From contig CM047426.1 in NCBI GenBank assembly GCA_026168455.1, forward strand, positions 61,796,958-61,860,957: a stretch of 64,000 nucleotides of DNA. The letters run 5' to 3'. The notes under the pieces were generated by a model. That model ran no database searches, had not been told where the DNA came from, and was given only the letters and a program-made list of their open reading frames with translations. The stretch comes from Theocolax elegans. Lineage: Eukaryota > Arthropoda > Insecta > Hymenoptera > Cerocephalidae. The position numbers and the translations under genes are program-made. This document shows, in pieces, positions 34,451-43,720 of the stretch. How positions within the stretch are numbered: position 1 is the first letter of the stretch; every line of letters begins with the position of its first letter.

Positions 34451-35818
34451 TGGGAGATTCCATGTGAAGTGATCCAGGTAAAAAATAGAATTTTGTTTTA
34501 ATGTATGGAATCAGTAAAAACAACTGCTTGAATAGAGTGTAGCTAAATTTTTAGACCCGAATTTCAATTAGTACCAGAGCTGTAGCCAATCATAAAATCG
34601 AATTTTAAAAAAAAATGACTGGCCATTTTTATCACTTAATAACTCAAAATCTAACAATTTTTTCTTATATACATTAAATTTGAAATAGTTTATAAACTTC
34701 AAGAAGAATCTGTTGAAATATTTAATTTATATTAGTTTAAAACAATGCATATAGTTATAATTAATAAAAACCTTTATAGTAAAAAAAAGGGTTGTACGAT
34801 CAAAAATATTTTATCCAACCAACAATCTAATTCATCGATGATTAATTACCTTAAAAATGGTGCAAAGTTTGAGTGCGGCAGAGCATTTCAAACAAAGTTA
34901 TGGTGTTTTTAGGCAAATTTCTTAAAAAAAGAGAGCAAATGCATTTTATGAAAAAAACAAAGTAACCGTATACTTGCATTCAAACAACATGGCACTATTA
35001 TTCTTCAATAATACAAAAATATACTATTTAATGTTAGTTACTGATACTTTTATAGATACTTTTCAATCTCTAAGCTGCTTACAAACACAAAGCAGTAGGT
35101 ATAAGCAGTTATACCTGTTATATAATTGGATAAATATCTGAAACTTTTTATAATTACAATAAATCCAATTATATAACAGGTATAACTAAAAGTATCAGAC
35201 TTAAATAACAACTAAATAAAAGTATCAGTAACTAACAATAAATAGTATATTTTAGTAATATTGAGGAATAATAGTGCCATATTATTTGAATGCAAGTATA
35301 CGGTTAGTCTGTTTTTTTCATAAAATGCATTTGCTCTCTTTTTTTAAGAAATTTGCCTAAAAACACCATAACTTTGTTTGAAATGCTCTGCTGCACTCAA
35401 ACTTTGCACCATTTTTAAGGTAATTAATCATCGATGAATTAGATTGTTGGTTGGATAAAATATTTTTGATCGTACAACCCTTTTTTTTACTATAAAGGTT
35501 TTTATTAATTATAACTATATGCATTGTTTTAAACTAATATAAATTAAATATTTCAACATATTCTTCTTGAAGTTTATAAACTATTTCAAATTTAATGTAT
35601 ATAAGAAAAAATTGTTAGATTTTGAGTTATTAAGTGATAAAAATGGCCAGTCATTTTTTTTTAAAATTCGATTTTATGATTGGCTACAGCTCTGGTACTA
35701 ATTGAAATTCGGGTCTAAAAATTTAGCTACACTCTATTCAAGCAGTTGTTTTTACTGATTCCATACATTAAAACAAAATTCTATTTTTTACCTGGATCAC
35801 TTCACATGGAATCTCCCA
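34451..35818. mobile_element. 1368-bp palindromic (foldback) element
   Basis: Outer end TGGGAGATTCCATGTGAAG and its exact complement at the right. Arms of roughly 650 bp are nearly identical in inverted orientation and meet near 35135. (TA)n flanks both sides, so a TA duplication is likely. No ORF of note. Confidence 0.88.
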
Positions 35819-35830
35819 TATATATATATT

Positions 35831-37285
35831 CAGGGTGTCCTAAAAGTAACGATACACCCAATAAATATTGCAGATAAAAGCTTTTTTAAAAAAGGTGAAG
35901 GTCATTCCTTAAGTAACATTTTACGACGAATCAAGTGGTGAACTTGGATTTGACCTTTAACTTGTCACTCAAGGTCATTTCAAGGTCAACTTTGTTTTTT
36001 TAAATGGAAACCCCTATTTTTGACAACAGCAATCGAAAGAGTGAGTAATTTTACGTCTAAACATGTACTCAGGTCATAGGTCAAGGTGACCTTGAACCTT
36101 CTGCTGAAGGTTATTAAGTTTTAGGTATGGATCGGCTCCGATCTGTACTGGTTTGACTTAGGGGTATTAAAAAGGTTAAGGGAATTCTTGTAATAATGGT
36201 ATCCAATGGTGACCTTGGATTTGACCTAGCGTTAGACCTTGAAGGTCATTCGAAGGTTCACTTTTATTTTAATGAAAACGGCTATTTTTCACAACAACAA
36301 TCAAAAGAGCGGGAAATTTCACTCGAACCTGCTATGGATTAACTCCAATCTGTAAGTTTGAACCTTCAAGGTCATTGCGAGGTCATTTTTTTTACATTTA
36401 GCTTTACCCATGAACAACGACGTGGTCGTAGTAAAATCTGTTCCCTTTGGGGTGCTTGATTAGCGTGAGTCCCCTTGCCTCTCACGTTTGGGGTGCTTGA
36501 TTAGCGCGAGTCCCCTTGCCTCTCACGTTTGGAGTGCTTGATTAACGTGAGTCCCCTTGCCTCTCACACTTAATTATTAGCAGTAATAAACTCATCTTAC
36601 TTAAAGTGTTCGAACTGCTCTCCATTCACTTCGAGGAGACGAGAGGACTCATGTAAATCAAGCACCCCAAAGGGAACAGATTTTACTACCTCCACGTCCT
36701 TGTTCCTGGGTAACGCTAAATGTGAAAAAACTGACCTCGCAATGACCTTGAAGGTCAAACTTACAGATTGGAGTTAATCCATAGCAGGTTCGAGTGAAAT
36801 TTCCCGCTTTTTTGATTGTTGTTGTGAAAAATAGCCGTTTTCATTAAAATGAAAGTGAACCTTCGAATGACCTTCAAGGTCTAACGCTAGGTCAAATCCA
36901 AGGTCACCATTGGATACCATTATTACAAGAATTCCCTTAACCTTTTTAATATCCCTAAGTCAAACAAGTACAGATCGGAGCCGATCCATACCTAAAACTT
37001 AATAACCTTCAGCAGAAGGTTCAAGGTCACCTTGACCTATGCCCTGCGTACATGTTTAGACGTAGAATTTCTCGCTCTTTCGATTGCTGTTGTCAAAAAT
37101 AGGGGTTTCCATTTAAAAAAACAAAGTTGACCTTGAAATGACCTTGAGTGACAAGTTAAAGGTCAAATCCAAGTTCACCACTGGATTTGTCGTAGAAAGT
37201 TACTTAAGGAATGACCTTCACCTTTTTTAAAAATGCTTTTACCTGGAATATTTATTGGGTGTATCGTTACTTTTAGGACACCCTG
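35831..37285. mobile_element. 1455-bp palindromic element with CAGGGTGTCC ends
   Basis: Outer ends CAGGGTGTCCTAAAAGTAAC and complement; arms of ~590 bp are near-identical inverted copies with a centre near 36,560. The 12 bp between it and the preceding palindrome are TA-rich. Arms are dense in AGGTCA/TGACCT words. No transposase. Confidence 0.88.
36446..36570 (+). repeat. 41-bp tandem repeat, three copies, in the palindrome centre
   Basis: GGGGTGCTTGATTAGCG-type units at about 36446, 36487 and 36528, each ending in CCCCTTGCCTCTCAC. They lie in only one arm, so the two arms differ here. Confidence 0.85.
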
Positions 37286-37648
37286 TATATATATACCCTA
37301 TTATACCGCGGTATACCTTCGTACGCATATATTATGTATACCGCGACTCCTACTCTACTCGCGCGCTCCCCCTCGCTCCGCGCGCTCTCTCCTACAATCC
37401 CTCCTACGGTCGCTCACTCGAACTCTTCTCGCGCCTAACACTCTCGCTGCTTGAGTGATCCCCCCTTCCCGCGTACCTCGCCTAGTGCCGCACGATCGTA
37501 GCCGTCGGTGCCCTGGCTCTCTTGACTCGTTGCCCGAAGTTCGGCGCGCGCGCACCCTTGCGCTATCTCCACCATCGTCGTCTGCTGAGCACGTGTGACG
37601 GTTGAGGTTAGGACGCCGCCTAACCTTCCGTCTTGTTAACATCAGCAG

Positions 37649-37695
37649 CGGATACGCCAGGTATCGTGAGACGACCTGGGCTCGATCCTTGGCTC
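37649..37695. other. Perfect 12-bp stem hairpin with B-box-like loop
   Basis: AGGTATCGTGAG and CTCACGATACCT (perfect complements) enclose GGGCTCGATCC, which resembles a Pol III B box. Purpose unknown. Confidence 0.5.
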
Positions 37696-37821
37696 ACGAT
37701 ACCTCTCGACCGTGGTCTGGGTCGTGGTCCGCGTATTACCGTCGGGTATCGGTCGCGTCTTTCCGCCGCTCCGTCACTACAATATACCCAAGTAGATGAG
37801 CTAGGCCCGTTCTAACCCATA

Positions 37822-37823
<2 letters not shown>

Positions 37824-37884
<61 letters not shown>
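37824..37884. repeat. (GT)n microsatellite
   Basis: Uninterrupted GT dinucleotides for about 60 bp. Confidence 0.95.
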
Positions 37885-37888
<4 letters not shown>

Positions 37889-38334
37889 TGTAGATGTGTA
37901 GAAGCTGCCTTCGTAACGTCTCGCTCTTTCAATGCACACATGACTCATACACTTATCAAATCCACGTGGCTCGAGACTTTCTCTCTCTCTCTCTCTCTCT
38001 CTCTTCGCTGTTGTCACGCGGATGTCGGCCGGCTAAAAAAGATGGCGGATGAGTGCGAGAACAATGTCGACACGCAGTCTCTCTCGAAATAATATGTCTA
38101 ATATGTTAAACATTCAAGTGGCCCTGAAAAGGGCCGATCGTCTTTCTCTCCATAATCAAAGAGCCCTGTTCTCAGTCCTCGTACTGCCTGGTGTTCAAAT
38201 TGCCGCATCGGTGTCGATGTATATTTGGCGTCCAGCTTCTTTCCCCTTTTTCATCGACGCAAATACCATTCACGGCGTTCTTTTTTTGGACGTCATCCAA
38301 AGGTCTTTGTTCGTTTATATACGCTCCTGAAGTA

Positions 38335-39193
38335 ATATTACTCTCAACTCTTAAAGCGTTAACTTTTAAAATTGCTACCGGTGAATCTGAACTGTGAGAA
38401 ACGTTTGGCTCGAGAATACGTGAAGTAAAACCTAATAATCGACCAATAGAATTATGATGATTGAAATTTATTGGTTGAGAGCACTTAACCCATTAAGTCC
38501 CAACCGACCATTTCGAAAAAATAGAGAATAGACTAGAATAAAAAAGGAAATGACTGTTTCTTATGTAAAATTACCTGCTCTATCTAAATTCAGCATCAGA
38601 TTTTTGATATTTTCCACGGAAAATTCAATATAGCCGCTCAAAGTAAAAAAAAATTCCATTTTTTGAAAATCGACTGTGGGCCTTTATTTTCTAATTTTGA
38701 CGACAAAATCAAATGCACATAGTAAAATGACCATTTGAAAAAAATGAAAATCTGATGGCGAATTCAGATAGAGCAGGTAATTTTACATAAGAAACAGTCA
38801 TTTCCTTTTTTATTCTAGTCTATTCTCTATTTTTTCTAAGCGAAAAACAAATCGACTGTGAAATGGTCGGTTGGGACTTAATGGGTTAATTGTGCTACGT
38901 AACGTGTTATTGTTAGGCTTTACACTAATGGTGATGTTATCGTGCGAAAGTCTTTTGCGAAGAAGCTTGTCAATGTCCTCAATTTCATAACTACCTACTG
39001 GTATAATTATAGTTTGATCACCTACGTGAAATTTGTTATTACTATTATCAATATTTGGAATTGAATTAAAGGATAAAAATTCTACCAAACCAAGAACATA
39101 ATGTTTGCTTGGGGAAAGTTCAATTGGTGGAAAGTATTGAGCTCCGAGAATTGAAGAAGTACCGGAAAGTGTCAGTGTGAATGAATCTTCCAT
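38335..39193 (-). pseudogene. Polinton capsid-like gene split by a MITE
   Basis: Starts with ATG at 39191-39193. The first ~100 codons (SFTLTLSGTSSILGAQYFPP, VEFLSFNSIPNID, PVGSYEIEDIDKLLRKRL) and a second stretch left of the MITE (NSIGRLLGFTSR, then KVNALRVESNITSGAY) have the form of a virion protein conserved in insect Polinton/adintovirus-like elements, which I place as a capsid or penton-type component; exact role uncertain. A 397-bp TTAA-flanked MITE (38489-38885) lies in the coding region, and the reading is lost after about 38335. First gene of the leftward virion block: 6 bp from the protease gene. Confidence 0.6.
38489..38885. mobile_element. piggyBac-type MITE (397 bp) with TTAA duplication
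   Basis: Ends start CCCATTAAGTCCCAACCGAC on the left with the complement on the right, and TTAA is outside each (38485-38488, 38886-38889). CCC start plus TTAA is the piggyBac hallmark. Arms of ~100 bp are inverted (AAAGGAAATGACTG etc.). It lands in the Polinton capsid-like gene. Confidence 0.88.
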
Positions 39194-39199
39194 AACTGT

Positions 39200-39556
39200 T
39201 CAAAGTAAAATGAATTGATTCTTTTTGAGCAATACTTTATATACTTTTAAAAATTGCAAACACAAGTTTCCGTAATTGTAAGTATCAAAGTTTTGATATC
39301 GCTCATGATTATAATTAACTTCATCAACCCCGAAATATATCATCAAATCTAAGGGTGGTTGAAGATCACCAAAGCTATCAAAATATATTACGTTATTACC
39401 TCGTTTACAGTATGCTACCCAATGTGTACCAGGTCTACTAGCATCATCAAGATTTACAATAGCTGATTCACAATATCGTGGACCATCAGCCGGCAATGCA
39501 TTTCGCATAAAAACACCTCTAAAATTAGGAATTTTTAGAATTTTTACATATTTCAT
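39200..39556 (-). pseudogene. Polinton adenain-like cysteine protease, catalytic Cys lost
   Basis: 118-residue frame of the adenovirus-protease (C5/Ulp1-like) family, which in Polintons matures virion proteins. His45 (GTHWVAY), Asp60 (VIYFDSFG) and oxyanion Gln88 (RYQNF) are in place. Where the family has the nucleophile in a Cys-Gly pair, the sequence is Tyr95-Gly (YNYGNLCLQF; codon TAC). A Cys at 99 is the second conserved Cys, not the nucleophile. So the fold is kept but activity should be lost. Size is slightly short for the family and the N-terminus is complete. Lies 4 bp from the next gene in the same leftward block. Confidence 0.82.
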
Positions 39557-39560
39557 AATA

Positions 39561-40010
39561 TCAATGTTGGTAAATGCTCTCTGGGGTAATTTTATACCAA
39601 TCTTTTTTTTTTAAACCCTTATTTCGAATATATGGTTTCAGATGAATACCTAAACCTTTTTTGTGTGGTTTTAAATAGAGACCTTTACCTAAAGCAATGA
39701 CTTCCATTGTCTTATTATGCCGTTTGTTTTCTTCTAATTCTTGTTCAGCTGCTTTGGTTGCATTGACTGCCTTTACTATTCCTGCTGCTCCACCTGCAAG
39801 AGCACCAGTATCGCTCAAACCGGCAAATAATGGTATTAGGAATGGTAAAGCACCACCCATTTTTTTTGGAATCAGTAAAATACGAGGAATTTTTATTTTT
39901 CCCTTCCCACTGGCAATTTTGACTACATTTTGAGCCTTTTGCAAAGCAGATTTAATTACTTGTTTAGCACATTTAGTCGAAGTTAATTTAGTTGAAGTTA
40001 GCAGCTTCAA
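39561..40010 (-). CDS. Polinton minor-capsid candidate with hydrophobic segment
   Basis: 149 residues, intact. Basic N-terminal half, then MGGALPFLIPLFAGLSDTGA followed by Gly/Ala-rich GGAAGIVKAVNATKAAEQE (about residues 50-95), then a basic C-terminus (KPHKKGLGIHLKPYIRNKGL). This pattern resembles the adenovirus pX/pVI-like membrane-active minor capsid proteins reported in Polinton/adintovirus elements. It overlaps the PLA2 gene by 23 bp in another frame, consistent with a compact virion cassette. Role is inferred from pattern and position. Confidence 0.6.
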   Translation of the reverse strand: MKLLTSTKLTSTKCAKQVIKSALQKAQNVVKIASGKGKIKIPRILLIPKKMGGALPFLIPLFAGLSDTGALAGGAAGIVKAVNATKAAEQELEENKRHNKTMEVIALGKGLYLKPHKKGLGIHLKPYIRNKGLKKKDWYKITPESIYQH

Positions 40011-40377
40011 CCACTTTATTAAGAGAAGTTTTCTGCTGCTTCTTTTTTTTCTTTTTCAATCCCATACCAAATTTCGACTTTAATTTCATTGCGTTAGTTA
40101 TAGCGTAAGCAGCTGTTTTCTCACCGATGTTAGCGTCCTTAGATAAAACTCGATTCCAAGCTTTATTTGCTAAAGCTCTATCTGCAGCGTTTCTCAATTC
40201 AAGATTTTCTCGATTTTTAGAGTATGCAATGTCATGCTCCTTACAAGCAACGTCAAGAGGATTAATACCAGGATCTCCTCGAGCTAACCTTTTACTTAAT
40301 TTCGTTCCTGGTCCACAATATTGATACCCGGGTAAATGAAGTTCAAAAGGTAATTTATTGATGGCTTTGTTGATCAA
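39988..40377 (-). CDS. Polinton phospholipase A2 protein (parvovirus VP1-like PLA2)
   Basis: 129 residues, intact. The calcium-binding loop YCGPGT (residues 20-25) and the catalytic His-Asp pair in LDVACKEHDIAYS (H48, D49) define a secretory-type PLA2 domain of the sort found in parvovirus VP1 and in adintovirus-like Polintons, where it is thought to breach the endosomal membrane during entry. All key residues are present. A Lys-rich patch (GLKKKKKKQQK) near residues 106-116 may be a nuclear localisation or nucleic-acid-binding signal. First gene on the left of the divergent promoter region at 40378-40521. Confidence 0.85.
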   Translation of the reverse strand: MINKAINKLPFELHLPGYQYCGPGTKLSKRLARGDPGINPLDVACKEHDIAYSKNRENLELRNAADRALANKAWNRVLSKDANIGEKTAAYAITNAMKLKSKFGMGLKKKKKKQQKTSLNKVVEAANFN

Positions 40378-40521
40378 GCCACAACCTCGTTGTTATTGAT
40401 GATCACGTATGTAATTGATGATCACTCTATAAAAGTCAGCTTCATACTGATTTCTAAAACTATATAAACATCCTATTTATAGTCAAACAGTTAGTAACTA
40501 TTGAGACGTTGCACTGCCCTC
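40378..40521. promoter_or_regulatory. Divergent intergenic promoter region of the Polinton
   Basis: Separates the leftward virion genes from the rightward ATPase gene. It has a repeated ATTGATGATCAC (about 40397 and 40416), CTATAAAAG (40430), and TATATAAA (40461) placed ~24 bp before AGTCAAACAGTTAG, an initiator-like sequence. A similar TATAGTCAGTTA occurs before the next rightward gene (41236). Confidence 0.5.
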
Positions 40522-41226
40522 ATGGATTTCAAAGAGCAGTCTGTTAAGCTACCAATAGCTAATTTTGATGTTATCGTAGAGCAAGACAGAAGACCAAAAC
40601 GACATGGAGATTTACTTCCAGATAGTATTAGAGCTATATTCTGTGGACCTTCTAATTGCGGTAAAACCAATAGTCTCCTTGCTCTCATAATTCATCCAAA
40701 TGGAGTAAGATTTGAAAATGTATACGTATATTCAAAATCTCTGAATCAAGCAAAGTATAAGATGCTAAAAGAGTTATTGAACCCCATAGATGGTGTACAA
40801 TATTTTCCTTTTAGTGAACATGATACAATAGTAGATCCAGAAAACGCACTTCCCAATTCAATTATGATTTTTGATGGTATTGCATGTGAGAAGCAAGATA
40901 ATGTAAGATCATTTTCCTGCATGGGTAGATATAAAATGGTTGACTGTTTCTATCTATGTTAGACGTATACTCGAATTCCCAAACATCTCGTTAGAGATAA
41001 CGTTAATTTTTTAGCTTTATTCCGACAAGATGATTTAAATTTAAAATACATTTACGATGATCATGTGCATTCTGACATGAGTTATGCTCAATTTAAAGAG
41101 TTATGTTCAAAATGTTGGAAAGATGATAAGTATGGATTTTTAGTCATAGACAAGATTCGATCAATCAATGATGGTAGATATCGGAAGGGATTTGGCTGCT
41201 TTGCTATAAATATAGCCAGTACTTAA
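40522..41226 (+). pseudogene. Polinton packaging ATPase (FtsK/HerA-type) with one in-frame stop
   Basis: I choose ATG 40522 over the upstream TTG because it fits the conserved start and the initiator-like sequence. Walker A is GPSNCGKT (residues 42-49) and Walker B lies in NSIMIFDGIACE (about 112-123). The protein would pump genome into the capsid. A TAG at 40960-40962 follows YLC; downstream the same frame continues with RIPKHLVRDNVNFLALF to a TAA at 41224-41226, so the copy is broken by one nonsense codon only. The next gene's TATA-like sequence (GCTATAAATATAGC, 41203-41216) overlaps its 3' end. Confidence 0.85.
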
Positions 41227-41267
41227 AGTATTTCTTATAGTCAGTTATTGAACGTTAAAGTGTCAAC
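41203..41267 (+). promoter_or_regulatory. Promoter of the next rightward Polinton gene
   Basis: TATAAATATA at about 41205 and CTTATAGTCAGTTATTG at 41234-41250, which matches the arthropod TCAGT initiator, ending 18 bp before ATG 41268. It parallels the promoter at 40461-40490. Confidence 0.45.
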
Positions 41268-42160
41268 ATGAATGATTTCCAACGAGAGCAAAACGTTCTT
41301 GAGCAGCTTGTGAAAGCTCAAGAAGCTATCAAACAAAAGTATAAACTGCTAAAGTATGTAAAAGAAAGTGCCGATCGAACATTGAATGAAACATTTAAAC
41401 CTATAATTGATCCTCTTCAGGAAATTCTCAGTGAAACTAAAAAGAAGAATAATCCTAAAAGCTTAAAACGGACATATGTTGAAGAACAAGAAATTTCAAA
41501 TTTTCCCATCAGGACTGAAAATACTTCCACTGATGATGATGACAGTATCATTACCATACGACCAAATGACAGTATGTCTGACATAACTGAGGATGATGAT
41601 ATCAATGCTGATGATAAGTATGTTAAACTGCTTTATCGAAATGAGGTAGATAATCTTGATAAAATATATGGAGTACGTCTCGAAGCCGATAAATTTATGA
41701 TTGGTAATTTATCGATAGTATTTCAACGACAGAGCATTCAAGTAAATCACGTAATATTTCCAAAAACTAATGGGTTGATGGAGCTATTACTTACCAAAAA
41801 TCCTAATCAAGATATCTTCAGCAAATCTGATTTACAAAACTATCGCAAAATTTTGGAAATGTCAAGTGCATGTAGAAAAAATTTAACAAGGATGAAGCTG
41901 TACGTACTCATAAAAGCAATAAGTTCAATAATATTATTGCCCTCATGTTTAATCTGATTAATAAATCAGCAATTGGTAAAGGTTTTACTGAAATTCAAGC
42001 AAAATCATTACCCCGATACAAAATTGCTAGAAAAAGTATATCATTTACGGATTACGTCTACTGGGATGATCCTAATGAACGATCAGCTGGAAATAATAGA
42101 CATACTAATGAGATTCATTCCATTATTGAAGAATTGCGAGAATCAGGATATATATATTGA
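41268..42160 (+). pseudogene. Polinton-associated conserved protein, frameshifted
   Basis: ATG 41268. N-terminal coiled-coil (about residues 1-60, QREQNVLEQLVKAQEAIKQK), an acidic Asp-rich middle, then a conserved domain: LDKIYGVRLEADKFMIGNLS, NGLMELLLTKNP, LQNYRKILEMS. The frame is lost between about 41880 and 41945, and the C-terminal part continues in another plus frame to 42160 (TDYVYWDDPNER, NEIHSIIEELRESG). The same domain is recurrent in insect Polinton-like elements; I know no function. It is placed between ATPase and integrase. The coiled coil suggests an oligomer. Confidence 0.65.
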
Positions 42161-42190
42161 GATCACTATGAAGTACGCATCATTTCTAAA

Positions 42191-42460
42191 ATGAGTATCG
42201 ACGTGTTCGGACGTAAACTCGGAAGGATCGAAGGTAGTCGAGGTCCACCTGGAATTGGATACAAAATTACTGTGGACGGCCAATACGATGTTGAAAATAA
42301 AAAATTATGTAATGTTGCCTCTCCTACTGAAGCAAACAATGCAGTAAATTTACAGACATTAGAACAAGTAATTTACACGGAAATTAAAAATGTAATAGAA
42401 GTTACAACTAAATTAAAAGATATAGTCAATAATTTGGATGCGATAGTAGTCACATCGTAA
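42191..42460 (+). CDS. Polinton-associated small protein with GPPG motif
   Basis: 89 residues, intact. MSIDVFGRKLG at the start, a collagen-like SRGPPGIGYKIT, then VDGQYDVENKKLCNVA and ANNAVNLQTLEQ, ending in a helical segment. It resembles short proteins that recur next to the integrase in insect Polintons; the order of a Gly-Pro-Pro turn, beta-rich middle and C-terminal helix is reminiscent of fibre/tail needle proteins, which is only a suggestion. No catalytic motif. Confidence 0.55.
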   Translation: MSIDVFGRKLGRIEGSRGPPGIGYKITVDGQYDVENKKLCNVASPTEANNAVNLQTLEQVIYTEIKNVIEVTTKLKDIVNNLDAIVVTS

Positions 42461-42557
42461 AGAAATTGATGCATTAACAAAATATTTAAGAGATGAAATA
42501 TATGCAATTAAAGTCCACTTATATCTAGATAAATGATGGATTATAATAAAAAAAACG

Positions 42558-43557
42558 GTGGTTGAAGAGCTTCACAAGCCAGCAAGACGTAACTATCTAC
42601 GCCGAAAGTTTAAGATTCTTGATTTAGATGAGACTTGGCATGCTGATCTCGTAGAAATGATACCGTATGTTAAAGAAAATAAAGGCTATAAGTATATGCT
42701 TACTGTTATCGATATTTTCTCGAAATATGCATGGGCTGTTCCTGTAAAGAGAAAGACTGGAGAAGATGTTGCAGCAGTAATGAATATTATATTATGAATA
42801 TCTATATTAATTACAAATCGTAAACCAAAGAATTTACATACTGACAGAGGTAAATAATTTTACAATGCAAAATTTCAGAATCTGATGCAAAAATATAACA
42901 TCAATCTGTACTCCACTTACAGCAATCTCAAAGCATCCATCTGCGAACGTTTCAATCACACGTTGAAAAATGTTAGGTAGAAAAAAGTCAGTCTACGTGG
43001 AAACTACAAGTGGATAGATATTTTGCCCGATTTAATAACAGCTTATAACAATCGTAAACATAGAACTACAAACTTGAAACCTAAAGATCCCTGCCAGCAC
43101 AAAACGTCTTAAATACGTTATCAGACGTTTTTAAAACGTTTAAAACGCTTAAAAACGTTTTAAAAACGTCTTCGAGGCGGACAGTGCTATTAGGGATGTT
43201 TCAGCGGCTAACAAAGCTCAGGTTCTGGCAAAATTTACTTACAAACATAAATTGAATAATCCAAAGTTTAAAGCAAACGATAAAATTCGAGTAAGTCATG
43301 TAAAGCATATGTTTAAGAAAGGATATACACCAAACTGGTCAACTGAAATTTTTACAATCTCAAAAGTAGCAGCTACAAATCCAATTACATATTATTTGAA
43401 GGATTACAAAGATCAACCAATCGCTGGTGGCTTCTACAAACAAGAGCTGCTAAAGGTCAAGTATCCAGACATCTACCTCGTGGAAAAAGTTCTCAAACGT
43501 TGTGGAAATCAAATATTTGTAAAGTGGCTTGGTTTTGATTCAACGCATAATAATTAG
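42558..43557 (+). pseudogene. Polinton retroviral-type integrase with chromodomain, in pieces
   Basis: Integrates element DNA. First part (42558-42797): ELHKPARRNY, WHADLVEMIP with the first catalytic Asp, YKYMLTVIDIFSKYAW. A stop at 42795-42797 and a frame change follow; the second Asp is in LHTDRGK at about 42838, which is directly followed by a stop. The Glu region reads SICERFNHTLK near 42938. A 107-bp mini-element (43089-43195) interrupts next, then the C-terminal domain (43252-43557) with FKANDKIRVSHVKHMF and a chromodomain-like VEKVLKRCGNQIFVKWLGF, which ends before the usual Trp-containing helix. At least two stops and one insertion: inactive. Confidence 0.82.
43089..43195. mobile_element. 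107-bp mini-element with CCCT ends in the integrase
   Basis: Left end CCCTGCCAGCAC and the complement of the right end CCCTAATAGCAC, flanked by AT (43087-43088, 43196-43197). The inside is AAAACGT/ACGTTTT repeats. Related to the AACGTT-rich element at 57368 (CCCTACTAGCAC). Confidence 0.7.
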
Positions 43558-43629
43558 ATTAATAAATCAGATTTATAAAAAAAAAGATTAAAAGATATTT
43601 TAATTTATAACAGTATTGTAATGAGAAGA

Positions 43630-43690
43630 TTTAAATAAATAAACAGTTTATTTAATTTAAAAGTCATGCTTTTGTTTATTTTAGCAGTCC
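43630..43690. terminator. Convergent polyadenylation signals
   Basis: AATAAATAAA (plus, about 43635) lies opposite TTTATT (minus AATAAA, about 43646 and 43676), between the rightward integrase and the leftward gene at 43721. Confidence 0.5.
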
Positions 43691-43720
43691 TTTTTTTTCT
43701 CCTATTTACATATTTAATAA

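Larger units (their letters stand above)
37286..38334. other. GC-rich stretch with microsatellites, no gene confirmed
   Basis: CpG-rich from 37340 to 37800, a (GT)n run at 37824-37884 and a (TC)n run at 37978-38003. Overlapping ORFs on both strands have no family resemblance. Confidence 0.45.

Noticed and set aside
37736..38330. ORFs across the (GT)n and (TC)n microsatellites and up to 38330
   Set aside because: Low-complexity translation and no similarity; overlapping frames on both strands.
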